Assembly (NCBI GenBank): GCA_038330085.1
Contig: JBBQNP010000014.1
Coordinates: 1 to 52,981, forward strand
Direction: 5' to 3'
DNA: 52,981 nucleotides
Source of the DNA: JAEUIA01 sp038330085
GTDB taxonomy: Bacteria; Planctomycetota; UBA1135; GCA-002686595
The translations under genes were made by a program, and so were the position numbers. A model generated the notes under the pieces. That model saw only the letters and a program-made list of their open reading frames with translations, was not told the origin of the DNA and did no database searches. Shown piece by piece: positions 25,666 to 34,340 of this stretch (positions within the stretch are counted from its first letter, which is position 1; each line of letters opens with the position of its first letter).

Positions 25666-27153
25666 ATGAAAACACTTGCACCGCCCCCGATTGCCCTCCT
25701 CGCGCTGGGAGGCTTCCTTCTGACGAGCGCTTCCGCCGCTCCGCTGTCGAGCCACCGCGAAGGGCCGAACGTCACCAAGAACCCCAAGGTCGACGCGACG
25801 GACTTCTACATGTTCCGCAGCTACGAGACGGGCCGCGAGGACTACGTCACGATCATCGCGGACTACCTGCCGCTGCAGGATCCGTACGGCGGACCGAACT
25901 ACTTTGCGCTCGATCCCGACGCGTTGTACGAGATCCACATCGACAACAACGGCGACGCGAACGAGGACATCACGTTCCAGTTCCGCTTCACGAACGCTCT
26001 GCAGGACTTCCAGCTCCCGATCGGTCCGCCGGGCAACCAGAAGATGAACTCGATCCCCATCATCCAGAAGGGGACGATCACCGCTGCCGACCCGTCGAAC
26101 TTGAACCGCCTCGAGAGCTACTCGCTCAAGGTCGTCTACGGCGACCGCCGCACGGGCGATGTGCACGACGTCAGCGACGCCGTGACGAGCTTGACGACCT
26201 TCTCCAAGCCCGTCGACGACATCGGCATGAAGACGATCGCCGACTACCACGCCTACGCCGGTGCGTTCGTGCACGACATCCACCTGCCCGACGATTCGAC
26301 CGGACGCGTGTTCGTCGGCCAGCGCAAGGATCCCTTCGTCGTCAACCTCGGCGAAGTGTTCGACCTCGTGAACTTCACGCCGCTCGGAGATCCGGCCGCG
26401 CGCTTCGACGACCTGGCGGACAAGAACGTCACGTCGATCGTGCTCGAGGTCCCGATCAGCTTCCTCACCGCGGGTGACAGCGTCATCGGCGGCTGGACGA
26501 CGGCGAGCTTGCGCCAGGCGCGCGTGATCAACCCTGCGCCGCTGTCGGCCGTGAACAACAAGGTCACGGTCGAAGGTGGTGCTTGGACGCAGGTTTCGCG
26601 CCTGGGGATGCCGCTCGTCAACGAGCTCGTGATCGGCATCAAGGACAAGGACCGCTTCAACGCCAGCGAGCCGTCGGGCGACGGTTCGTTCGCGGACTAT
26701 GTGACGCACCCGACTCTGCCCGCGCTGATCGAGATCCTGTTCGGTGGCGCAGGCGTTCACGCGCCCACCTTGTTCCCGCGCACTGATCTCGTCAGCGTGT
26801 TCTTGACCGGAGTCGGAGGGCTCAACGAGCCGATGAACGTGCAAGCGTCGGAGATGTTGCGCCTCAACACGATGACGATGCCTACTCCGGCTGCGATGCA
26901 AAACCGCCTGGGTGTCCTCGGCAGCGACACGGCTGGGTTCCCCAACGGTCGCCGTCCGGGTGATGACGTCGTCGACGCCGCGCTGCGGGTCGTCATGGGC
27001 GTCTTGTTGCCGATCGAGGACGCTCCGTCGGGAGCTCTCGACTACACCGACGGCGCGATCGTCGACTCGAGCTTCTTCGACGAAGCGTTCCCGTACTTGA
27101 AGGATCCGATCCCCGGCTCTCCTGGCATGCAGTCCGCGTTGGCGAAGAAGTGA
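25666..27153 (+). CDS. DUF4331 family exported protein
   Basis: 495 residues from ATG 25666. The signal peptide is clear (PPPIALLALGGFLLTSASAA) and the mature protein starts SSHREGPNVTKNPKVDATDF, the DUF4331 signature (SSHREAP...D-x-TD-x-Y). Then come YVTIIADYLPLQDPYGGPNYF, IHIDNNGDANEDITFQF, and GRRPGDDVVDAALRVVMG near the C terminus. Family function is unknown; members are secreted beta-rich proteins often next to a small lipoprotein and sigma or metal-related genes. Here it heads a three-gene + operon facing the ECF/ChrR pair. Confidence 0.92.
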   Translation: MKTLAPPPIALLALGGFLLTSASAAPLSSHREGPNVTKNPKVDATDFYMFRSYETGREDYVTIIADYLPLQDPYGGPNYFALDPDALYEIHIDNNGDANEDITFQFRFTNALQDFQLPIGPPGNQKMNSIPIIQKGTITAADPSNLNRLESYSLKVVYGDRRTGDVHDVSDAVTSLTTFSKPVDDIGMKTIADYHAYAGAFVHDIHLPDDSTGRVFVGQRKDPFVVNLGEVFDLVNFTPLGDPAARFDDLADKNVTSIVLEVPISFLTAGDSVIGGWTTASLRQARVINPAPLSAVNNKVTVEGGAWTQVSRLGMPLVNELVIGIKDKDRFNASEPSGDGSFADYVTHPTLPALIEILFGGAGVHAPTLFPRTDLVSVFLTGVGGLNEPMNVQASEMLRLNTMTMPTPAAMQNRLGVLGSDTAGFPNGRRPGDDVVDAALRVVMGVLLPIEDAPSGALDYTDGAIVDSSFFDEAFPYLKDPIPGSPGMQSALAKK

Positions 27154-27164
27154 GGGGTGCGATC

Positions 27165-27389
27165 ATGAAGTGCACTACTCAACTTGGATTCGTCGCCGTG
27201 TTGGCCGCGCTCGGCATGGTCGCGTGCGGCGGCGGACATCACGACAACGGACCGGAGGAGACCAACTTCACCGGTTTCGTGAGCAACCTGGCCGCGAATC
27301 CGTCCGAGACGGCTGAGCCCATCCCGATCAACGGCGCGAACTTCACGTTCTCCGAAGATCCCCACGCGTTCGACGGGCTGTTCCAGTAG
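27165..27389 (+). CDS. Small lipoprotein of the DUF4331 operon
   Basis: 74 residues, ATG 27165 with GAGGGG a few bases upstream and only 11 nt after the DUF4331 stop. The signal peptide ends in lipobox LGMVAC followed by GGG. The mature part is acidic and ends NFTFSEDPHAFDGLFQ. I recall similar tails (SEDP-x-AF) on short proteins encoded after DUF4331 in other genomes; no function is known. A surface or periplasmic partner of the DUF4331 protein is the simplest reading. Confidence 0.8.
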   Translation: MKCTTQLGFVAVLAALGMVACGGGHHDNGPEETNFTGFVSNLAANPSETAEPIPINGANFTFSEDPHAFDGLFQ

Positions 27390-27482
27390 TCCGGACGCAA
27401 TCGGTCGGACAGTCGAAGACGGACGCAAGCTCGAACAGGGATCGCGTCTGTCTTCTCTGCCAAGCACCAAGGAACTGCACAC

Positions 27483-28328
27483 ATGCGATCCACTCGAACG
27501 TTTCTCTTCGCCGCAGTTCTCGCGCTCTCGACGACGGTCTTGTTCGCGCACGACTTCTGGATCGAAGCCTCGAAATGGCGTCCGATGGTCGGAGATCGCG
27601 TCGCGATCGACCTGAAGGTCGGCCAGCACGTCGCCGGCGATTCCGTAGGGCGCAACGGAGCGAAGATCGTGCGCTTCGTCGTGCACGGACCCGACGGCAA
27701 GGACGAGGACGTGCTCGGCGTCGACGGTCGCGCGCCCGCTGGATACCTGCGCACGAACGCTCCGGGCTTGTACCTCGTCGGCTACCGCAGCAACACGACG
27801 CCGATCGAGCTCGAGGCGGCGAAGTTCGAGGCGTACCTGGAGGAGGAAGGCCTTCAACCGGTGATCGACGCGCGCAAGGCGAGCGGCGACACGCTGAAGA
27901 AGGGGCGCGAGATCTATTCGCGCTCGGTGAAGTCGCTGCTCTTGTGCGGCGATGAGCCCAAGGCTGGAGAGCCGGCGCTGAAAGGCTTCGACGCGAAGCT
28001 CGGACTGCGACTCGAAGTCGTGTCGGAAGCCGACCCGTACACCTTGAAGGTCGGGGACGAGCTGCCCGTGCGGATCTGGTTCGACGAGAAGCCGCTCGAG
28101 GGCGCGTCCGTGGGCTTTACGGCGCAAAGCAAAACCGAGGACGACGTGCGCCTGCGCACCGACAAAGAAGGCCGCGTGCGCTTCAAGATCGCGCGCACGG
28201 GCATGCACCTGGTCCGCGTCGCGTGGATGATCCCTGCGCCCAAGGAGTCAGGAGCCGACTGGGAGAGCACGTGGGGATCGTTGACGTTCGAGATCCCGGA
28301 AGCGTCAGCGCCTGCACCGGCCAAGTGA
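27483..28328 (+). CDS. DUF4198 family periplasmic protein
   Basis: 281 residues with a signal peptide (FLFAAVLALSTTVLFAHDFW); the mature start HDFWIEASKWRPMVGDRVAI is the classic DUF4198 opening, whose His may sit in a metal site. A second Ig-like half follows (YTLKVGDELPVRIWFDEKPL, TDKEGRVRFKIARTGMHLVR). DUF4198 proteins are often found with metal (Ni/Co) uptake genes; no transporter is adjacent here. 93 nt after the small lipoprotein and probably in the same operon. It ends 7 nt from convergent truD. Confidence 0.88.
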   Translation: MRSTRTFLFAAVLALSTTVLFAHDFWIEASKWRPMVGDRVAIDLKVGQHVAGDSVGRNGAKIVRFVVHGPDGKDEDVLGVDGRAPAGYLRTNAPGLYLVGYRSNTTPIELEAAKFEAYLEEEGLQPVIDARKASGDTLKKGREIYSRSVKSLLLCGDEPKAGEPALKGFDAKLGLRLEVVSEADPYTLKVGDELPVRIWFDEKPLEGASVGFTAQSKTEDDVRLRTDKEGRVRFKIARTGMHLVRVAWMIPAPKESGADWESTWGSLTFEIPEASAPAPAK

Positions 28329-28335
28329 GCGCGCG

Positions 28336-29592
28336 TCAGCCGTCGCCGGCCGGATCCGACTCTTCGTCTGCGTCGATCGACGTCGCGCCGTCCTTCATCA
28401 GCTCGCGCAAGACCATCGTCGCGTAGCTGCCCTTCGGCAAGCGGAACGAGACGCGCAGCACGCCCTCTGCGTCCTCAGCACTCTCGACGACGAGATCCTC
28501 GACGAAGATGCGACCCGCGCGGCGCGTACCTTCGATGCGTGCGCGGGCGAGCGTCTCGCTCCCCACGCCCGACGATTCGATCACGCGTGATTCGAGCGCG
28601 CCGGACTCGTCCGACGCACAGCGCATGCTCGCGCCGAACATCGGGCCGGTGTGTGTGATCTCACGGCGCGCGAACCGCTCGCTCTCCGCCGCGACATCGC
28701 GCACGTCGAACAAGGCGCCGTTGTCGAGCTTCTTCGCCACGTCGCCGGCGACGATTCGCTCGAACCAGCCGGACTCCATGCGCAGCGCGAGCCAGCGGTC
28801 GAACAAGGACGATTGCCAGGCCGACATCTGCAGATCCGCGAGCCAACCGCGTCGCGCGCGCGGGCCCTTGGCGACGAGCTCGGCGCCGATGCGCGCGTTC
28901 TGTCCGCCGAAGCCGTAACGCTGGGGGCCGAAGGCGTTGGGCAGGCCACGCAATTCGAGTTCGGCTGCAATCGCCAGTGCTCGTGCGTGCGCGTCGGCAT
29001 GCACGCCGCCGACCCGCACGGTGAAGCGGTTGCCGAGCGAGTGACCTCGGCGCAGCTTGTTGCCGTGACGCACCACCGCCAGCACCTCGCCGCCGACCTC
29101 GCTCGCGATCCGAACGCCGACCTCGCCGACGTCGGCGCGCGGCAAAGGCAACGAGAACGTCTGCGTCGCAACCGCGCGCTTGTCCTTGAGGCCCGCGTAC
29201 CCGATGTCGCGCGGTTGCAGCTTGAAGGCGCGTGCGAGCCCGAGCACGAGATCACGCGTCGCGCGTCCGCTGCGCCGGTGCGTGACGTACACGTGCTCGC
29301 CCGTTCCCGAGGCGGAGTACAGCGGCACTTCCTCGACCACGAAGTCCTCGGGCACCGCTTTGATCGCGCCGCCGATGCCCGGCAAGGACGCGGTGATCAA
29401 CGGCACTATTGTCAATGGGGGAGATGTCAATGGGGGAGATATCAATGGCGCAGAGGTCAATGTCGCAGAGGTCAACTGCGCAGAGACCAACGGTGCAGAT
29501 GACAACGGCGTAGAGATCACCTGCGGGAGGTTCGACGCTGCCGAGTTCGACTGCGCAGAGACGTCGCTGCTCTCGTTCTCGGCGGGCTGCAT
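28336..29592 (-). CDS. truD: tRNA pseudouridine synthase D with repeat-bearing N-terminal extension
   Basis: 418 residues from ATG 29592 (TGATG overlap with the lipocalin gene). The TruD core begins near residue 73 (GAIKAVPEDFVVEEV). Catalytic Asp is about D137 in GYAGLKDKRAVATQTF; NRFTVRVGG, PNAFGPQRYGFGGQN and LPKGSYATMVLREL are also present. It makes pseudouridine-13 in tRNA-Glu. Residues about 25-72 are five-residue repeats (PLTSP, PLISP, TLTSA types) encoded by a 15-bp tandem array. An unannotated downstream start is possible, but the overlap favours this one. E. coli TruD is 349 residues, so the extension is real if translated. Confidence 0.9.
   Translation of the reverse strand: MQPAENESSDVSAQSNSAASNLPQVISTPLSSAPLVSAQLTSATLTSAPLISPPLTSPPLTIVPLITASLPGIGGAIKAVPEDFVVEEVPLYSASGTGEHVYVTHRRSGRATRDLVLGLARAFKLQPRDIGYAGLKDKRAVATQTFSLPLPRADVGEVGVRIASEVGGEVLAVVRHGNKLRRGHSLGNRFTVRVGGVHADAHARALAIAAELELRGLPNAFGPQRYGFGGQNARIGAELVAKGPRARRGWLADLQMSAWQSSLFDRWLALRMESGWFERIVAGDVAKKLDNGALFDVRDVAAESERFARREITHTGPMFGASMRCASDESGALESRVIESSGVGSETLARARIEGTRRAGRIFVEDLVVESAEDAEGVLRVSFRLPKGSYATMVLRELMKDGATSIDADEESDPAGDG
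29396..29560 (-). repeat. 15-bp tandem array inside truD
   Basis: On + the units read GTCAATGGGGGAGAT (29411-29425 and identical at 29426-29440), then ATCAATGGCGCAGAG, GTCAATGTCGCAGAG, GTCAACTGCGCAGAG and more diverged units to about 29560. Eight clear units and two or three decayed ones, all exactly 15 bp, so the truD frame is kept. Two adjacent units are identical, suggesting recent slippage or unequal exchange. Confidence 0.9.
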
Positions 29593-30701
29593 CAGAAGCG
29601 CCGCTCCATCGACCCGACGAAACCCGTGAGCTCGCCATAGCCGATGCCGCCGCACGAGCCCGTCGCTTGCACGGGACCTTCCCAGTAGACGTTGCCCGTC
29701 GACCCGCGCGCGTCGATCTCGCAGTCGCGCGCGAGCGGCACGACCTGCAGGTCGATCTTCTTCTTCAACACCTCGAGGTGCCAGCGCGACGGATACGCCG
29801 CCTGCGTGTGCGGGCTCGTCCACGTCTGCGTCGGCACCAGGCGGATGTCGGACGAGCTCAGGTAGTGCGCCTTGCCGTCGCGATCGACGAGCGTGCCCGA
29901 CGATTGCGGCAGCGTGCTCCCGTCCGCGCGGCGCAGTCGATAACACATCAGGTCGCGGCCGTCGTCGAGGTGCAGGCCGAACCACTCCCAGCCGACGACG
30001 CCCGCGCCGAGCTGAGTCGTGCCCCATTCGTGGTCAAACCAGGATTCGCCCTCCATCGGCAGAGCCCGGCCGTCGATCACGAGCGTTCCGCTCGTCGCGA
30101 GGCGCGTCCACGAGACGTAGGCGGACGCGTTGCCGTTCTCCGCTCCCTTCACCGACACACCCTGGCTGCCGTTCAAGACGAGCGGTTTCGAAGGACGCAG
30201 CGAAAAGTCGATGGCGATCCCCGTTTCGCGATCGCGCGCCATCACGTGGATCGTGCTCGGACCGGAGCCCGCATCGTGACGTTGCATCGACCAGCCGTCG
30301 AGGTGCACGTCGAGGTCGAGCGAGGACGCGTCTGCGATCTGTGGGATGCTGCGCCGAACGCGTTCGGCGTGCAACATCTGCCCCGTCTGCAGGTCGACGA
30401 TCGCGAGGTGCGCAGCGAGCACGTCGTGCACTTCGAGCAGCGGCTCGCCCGCCTTGCGCGGATCCGCGTTCAGGCCCTGACGGAAGAACGTGATCTGCCA
30501 GCCGAATCGTCGCGCAGCATCGGTCGTGTGCACGATACCGGTCGCGTACCACCACTCCGTGCGGAAGTCCTCGTGCGCACCGTGATCGCGCGGGAACGTT
30601 GTCTCGAGCGGAGCGCCGATGCGCTTCCAATCGTCGGCGGCGGCGAGAGCGACACACCACACGGCACAGTGGAGGAGGATCGCGCGCAGGTGCATGCTCA
30701 T
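29592..30701 (-). CDS. AttH/CrtC-like lipocalin-type protein
   Basis: 369 residues; ATG 30701 overlaps the permease stop (ATGA), while ATG 30695 has the better distance to GAGGGAGGA. The N-terminal signal peptide runs to about residue 22. FPRDHGAHEDFRTEWWYATG is the AttH/CrtC family signature; GESWFDHEWGTTQLG and VGWEWFGLHLDDGRDLM match the second conserved block. These proteins form a double lipocalin. Family members are carotenoid 1,2-hydratase-like or of unknown role, and are encoded next to Lol-like ABC transporters, as here. Confidence 0.88.
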   Translation of the reverse strand: MSMHLRAILLHCAVWCVALAAADDWKRIGAPLETTFPRDHGAHEDFRTEWWYATGIVHTTDAARRFGWQITFFRQGLNADPRKAGEPLLEVHDVLAAHLAIVDLQTGQMLHAERVRRSIPQIADASSLDLDVHLDGWSMQRHDAGSGPSTIHVMARDRETGIAIDFSLRPSKPLVLNGSQGVSVKGAENGNASAYVSWTRLATSGTLVIDGRALPMEGESWFDHEWGTTQLGAGVVGWEWFGLHLDDGRDLMCYRLRRADGSTLPQSSGTLVDRDGKAHYLSSSDIRLVPTQTWTSPHTQAAYPSRWHLEVLKKKIDLQVVPLARDCEIDARGSTGNVYWEGPVQATGSCGGIGYGELTGFVGSMERRF

Positions 30702-33271
30702 TCCTCCCTCAACGCCATGCCGGGGCGCGCGGACAAGGCCGCGCGCGCGGGCAGCAGGCCCGACACCGTGCACGCGATCGCGACGACGAAGAGGGTCGAG
30801 ATCATCGTGCTCCACGGCTGCACGAACGCGAGCGTCCACCCGAACGACTGCAGGTTGACGACCTTGACGACGACGACGCCGATGACGAGGCCGCAGAGGA
30901 CTCCGCCGAGCGCGCCCAAAAGCCCGAGCAGTCCGGCTTGCAGGCACACGACGCCTGCAATCTGGCGAGCACCGGCTCCGACGGCCGACAACAGCGCCAG
31001 GTCGGCGCGGCGCTCCGACACGAGCGCGTACAGCACCGAAAGCACCGCGATGACGGCGACGATGGCAGCGACGCTCTGCAGCGCGCGCGTGATCGCAAAG
31101 GTCTGGTCGAACACGGACAGCACGTGCGCGCGCATGCGCGCGTTGTCGAGCACGTCGACGTGGAACGCGGGTGAGAGCGCGTCCTCGATGCTCGCCTGCA
31201 CCGCAGCGATCCGGTCCGGCGGGATGCCGTGGATGCCGATCGTACGTGGCCGTTCGTCGGGGAACCACGCGCGGAAGTCCTCGACGTCGACGATCACGAT
31301 GCCCGCGCTGTCGGCGTAGTCGCGCACGATGCCGGCCACACGGCGCACGATCTTGTAGCCGCGCGCGTCGAGCTCGATCTGGTCCCCGACCTTCCAGCCG
31401 AAGCGCTGGGCTCCGGCTTCGTTGACGAGTGCTTCGTGCTGCTCGAGCGCCTGCTTCAGCGCGGGGGTCGGATCTTCGCCGTCGAGCAGCGCCGTGCCGC
31501 CGCGCTCGTAGAGGACGCGCAGCGCAGATCCCGCGATCGTCACGGACTGTCCAGCGAACTGCGCGCGCGCCGCAAGATACGGATCGACGCGCGTTGTGGG
31601 ATCGAGGTCGGCCGCGGTCAAGGTCTCGCCGACGACGTCGAGGATCGCGGGGTCGAGCAGACCGACAGGCAGACCGCTGCCGCCGGCGAGCGGGCGCACG
31701 ACGATGTCGGAGCGCAGGCTCTGCGCGGTCCAGTCGATGACGCTGTCGCGGAACGACGTGACGAGCGAAGCGATCGCGATCGACAGGGCGACGGCGACGG
31801 CGACAGCTCCCGCGCCCCAGGCTGCGCGGCGTCTTCCGGCCGAGAGGGCTGCGCAAGCCAGACGCAAGGGGACCGGTGCCTTGCGCAACAGCCCGACCGC
31901 GCGACCGAGCGCGTCGATCGCGGGCGCGAACACGGGCAGCAGCGCCGCGAGCAACGCGAACGCGGACAGCAACGCGGCGACCGGCAGTCCGTTCCACGCC
32001 GGCCAGCGCGTGAGCTCGACCGCTGTGAACATCAGCACGATGGTCACCGCCAGCGCGATGCGCCGCTCGCGCGCGCCGAGAAACGCAGGCGCTTCGCCCT
32101 TCAACGCCTGGATCGGCGGCGTGCGCGCGCCCTCGACGACGGGCAGCACCGCGGCGACGAGCGCGGAGACGACGCCGAGCACGATCCCGATCAGCGCATG
32201 ATCGAACGAGAGGTGTATGCGCGTCACCGGCGCCGTCCACACGATCGTCGACACGGTCGCATGCATGCTCGATGCGAGAAGTTGTGCGCCGCCGTACCCG
32301 AGTCCGACGCCGAGAACGCCGCCGAGCAGGCCGAGTGCGAGTGCTTCGAGCAGGATCGAGCGCACGATCTGACCGCGCGAAGCACCGAGCGACGTGAGCA
32401 GCGCGATGGTCGGACGCCGTTGCACGACTGAGGTCGCGAGCGTCGTCGCGACGAGGACCGCTCCGACGATCAGGGAGATGCCCGAGAGCGCCGTCAGGTT
32501 GAAGTCGAGCGAGCGCACGAGGCCTGCGCGTTCAACCGCTCGATTGCGCGGCGCAGCAACCGCTACGCCGGGTGACACGAGCGCGCTCGCACGCTCGAGC
32601 AGCTCCTGCGTGGTGACGCCCGCGCGCGGCACGAGCTCGATCCGGTCGATGCGCCCCGGGGTCGCGGCGAGCTCTTCGGCCAGCGCGACGTCGACGACGA
32701 TCGTGCGATCGAACGCAGTCGTGCCGGGCGGCGCGGGCACGATCGCGAGCACCTGCAGCGACACCGGCTTGCCGGCGACGACGAGTTCGAGCGACGCGCC
32801 GACGTCGAGGCCCAGCACCTTGGCGAGCGGTTCGGGCACGAACGCGCCGTCTCCGCGCAGCAGTGAGCTGAACACCAGCGCCCCGGTCGGCCCACCGAAC
32901 CGTTCGCTCAACGCCGGACCGAGATCCCGCAAGCGAGCGTCCACGAGCGGATCGATGCCGAGCACGCGCACGCCGTCCTTCAACTTGGGGCAGAGCGCGA
33001 GCGTCTCGACGACGGGCGCGATCCAAGCGTCCTCGGCCAGCGGCGCGAGCCGCGACATCTCGCTCTCGTCGAGTCCACCCGCGCGCGTGATCTCGAGCGC
33101 GGTCGCACCCGACAGATCGAGCACGGCGTTCTGCAGCGAGTCGACCGCCGCGCGGCTCGACGCGAGGGTGGCGACGACGGCCGCAACGCCCGCAGCGACG
33201 CCGAGGACGGTCGCGAAGAAGCGCGCGGGTCGCCGCAGCACCGGACGCAGGAAGAGGGCCTTCGCGATCAT
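30698..33271 (-). CDS. ABC transporter permease, double FtsX domain (fused AttF/AttG-like)
   Basis: 857 residues from ATG 33271. It starts with a transmembrane helix after FLRPVLRRPARFFATVLGVA. A periplasmic domain is followed by the first FtsX/MacB core (SGISLIVGAVLVATTLATSV, RRPTIALLTSLGASRGQIV). A second helix set follows, a second periplasmic domain, and a second FtsX core (AIVAVIAVLSVLYALVSERR, ADLALLSAVGAGARQIAGV). Length and two FtsX cores match a fusion of two permeases. It belongs to the LolCDE/MacB class that extracts substrates from the periplasmic leaflet. It lies 10 nt after the ATPase gene. Confidence 0.9.
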   Translation of the reverse strand: MIAKALFLRPVLRRPARFFATVLGVAAGVAAVVATLASSRAAVDSLQNAVLDLSGATALEITRAGGLDESEMSRLAPLAEDAWIAPVVETLALCPKLKDGVRVLGIDPLVDARLRDLGPALSERFGGPTGALVFSSLLRGDGAFVPEPLAKVLGLDVGASLELVVAGKPVSLQVLAIVPAPPGTTAFDRTIVVDVALAEELAATPGRIDRIELVPRAGVTTQELLERASALVSPGVAVAAPRNRAVERAGLVRSLDFNLTALSGISLIVGAVLVATTLATSVVQRRPTIALLTSLGASRGQIVRSILLEALALGLLGGVLGVGLGYGGAQLLASSMHATVSTIVWTAPVTRIHLSFDHALIGIVLGVVSALVAAVLPVVEGARTPPIQALKGEAPAFLGARERRIALAVTIVLMFTAVELTRWPAWNGLPVAALLSAFALLAALLPVFAPAIDALGRAVGLLRKAPVPLRLACAALSAGRRRAAWGAGAVAVAVALSIAIASLVTSFRDSVIDWTAQSLRSDIVVRPLAGGSGLPVGLLDPAILDVVGETLTAADLDPTTRVDPYLAARAQFAGQSVTIAGSALRVLYERGGTALLDGEDPTPALKQALEQHEALVNEAGAQRFGWKVGDQIELDARGYKIVRRVAGIVRDYADSAGIVIVDVEDFRAWFPDERPRTIGIHGIPPDRIAAVQASIEDALSPAFHVDVLDNARMRAHVLSVFDQTFAITRALQSVAAIVAVIAVLSVLYALVSERRADLALLSAVGAGARQIAGVVCLQAGLLGLLGALGGVLCGLVIGVVVVKVVNLQSFGWTLAFVQPWSTMISTLFVVAIACTVSGLLPARAALSARPGMALREE

Positions 33272-33281
33272 GTGCGCCGAT

Positions 33282-34004
33282 TCAAGTCGGGACGATCGCG
33301 CCGTCGGTGATGCGCACGATGCGGTGCGCGCGCTGTGCGATGCGCTCGTCGTGGGTGGCGAGCACCAGCGCGGCACCGTTCTCGACGCGCAGCTCGTCGA
33401 GCAGCGCCAGCACTTCGGCGCCGTTGTGAGAGTCGAGGTTGCCGGTGGGCTCGTCCGCGAGCACGATCGCCGGGCGGTGGACGAGCGCGCGCGCGACGGC
33501 GGTGCGCTGTTGTTCCCCGCCCGAGAGCTCCGAGGGGAAGTGGTCGCGCCGTCCGTCGAGGCCGACGCGCTCGAGCAGCTCGAGCACGCGCTTGGGATCG
33601 CGGCGGCCGGCAAGCGCGAGCGGCAGCGCGACGTTCTCCTCGAGCGTCAGGTGGGGGACCAAATGAAAGCTCTGGAAGACGATGCCGACGCACGAGCGGC
33701 GCAAGCGCAGAAACTCGTCCGGGGTCGCACTCTGGAGGTCGATGCCGCAGACGACGACGGTCCCTTCGTCGGCGCGGTCGACGCCGGAGAGGAGGTTCAA
33801 GAGCGTCGACTTGCCGCATCCCGAAGGTCCGACGAGTGCGACCATCTCGCCCGCGTTCACCTCCATGCTGACGCGACGCAACGCGTGAACGGGAGCGCTC
33901 GCGCGCGTGTACGTGCGGCTCGCGTTTTCGATGCGCGCGAGGGGACCTGCAACCGCCGGCGCAGAGGACCGTTCGGCAGTTCGAGACGTTGGTTCGACGC
34001 TCAT
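33282..34004 (-). CDS. ABC transporter ATP-binding protein (LolD/MacB type)
   Basis: 240 residues. Walker A GPSGCGKST is at 59-67, Q-loop FQSFHLVPH near 110, signature LSGGEQQR at 160-167, Walker B IVLADEP at 180-186, and H-loop ATHDE after that. The spacing and the LLNLLSGVD and EPTGNLDSH segments are those of MacB/LolD ATPases that drive FtsX-type permeases. First gene of a four-gene minus operon running into the permease, the lipocalin and truD. Confidence 0.95.
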   Translation of the reverse strand: MSVEPTSRTAERSSAPAVAGPLARIENASRTYTRASAPVHALRRVSMEVNAGEMVALVGPSGCGKSTLLNLLSGVDRADEGTVVVCGIDLQSATPDEFLRLRRSCVGIVFQSFHLVPHLTLEENVALPLALAGRRDPKRVLELLERVGLDGRRDHFPSELSGGEQQRTAVARALVHRPAIVLADEPTGNLDSHNGAEVLALLDELRVENGAALVLATHDERIAQRAHRIVRITDGAIVPT

Positions 34005-34340
34005 GATCAGCGTGAAGTGTGCCCTCGATCGAGCGCGGGATCTACTCTCGATCGCGCGATGCGCGTCGGCTGCAGATCAGGAGCGATTCCGGACATCCGC
34101 GCAATCAGGTTGACCATCCTTCGACGTGGAGTGGGAGGCACGCGGTCGCTCCAAAGCGCCGCGAATCGGTCGGGTGGGAACCCCAAGGATCGAGAACGGC
34201 GCGGAATCAAGTTTCGGCAAGTGCATCGCTCCAGGCAGGGTCCTGGGCGCGATCCCTGGCTCCGCCGAGCAGCGGGAAGTGAGCGACCCGCTTCCCCGAC
34301 ATGGAGGCGTGCCTGCAGGCGCTATGCTCCGACCACGTTC
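34005..34340. other. Divergent gap between ABC operon and SRPBCC operon
   Basis: 336 nt without a gene. The block TGATTGCGCGGATGTC (minus strand, about 34110-34095) recurs on + at 35506-35521 between the next pair of genes, each followed by a GAGTAGATCC-like or similar string. Otherwise I see no tRNA, terminator or clear promoter. Confidence 0.45.

Noticed and set aside
29396..29560. The 15-bp array as a CRISPR or as a pentapeptide-repeat gene on +
   Set aside because: Units are directly adjacent with no spacers, so not CRISPR. The + frame gives AEVN/AEFD-like repeats by chance of the period; truD on minus explains the frame.
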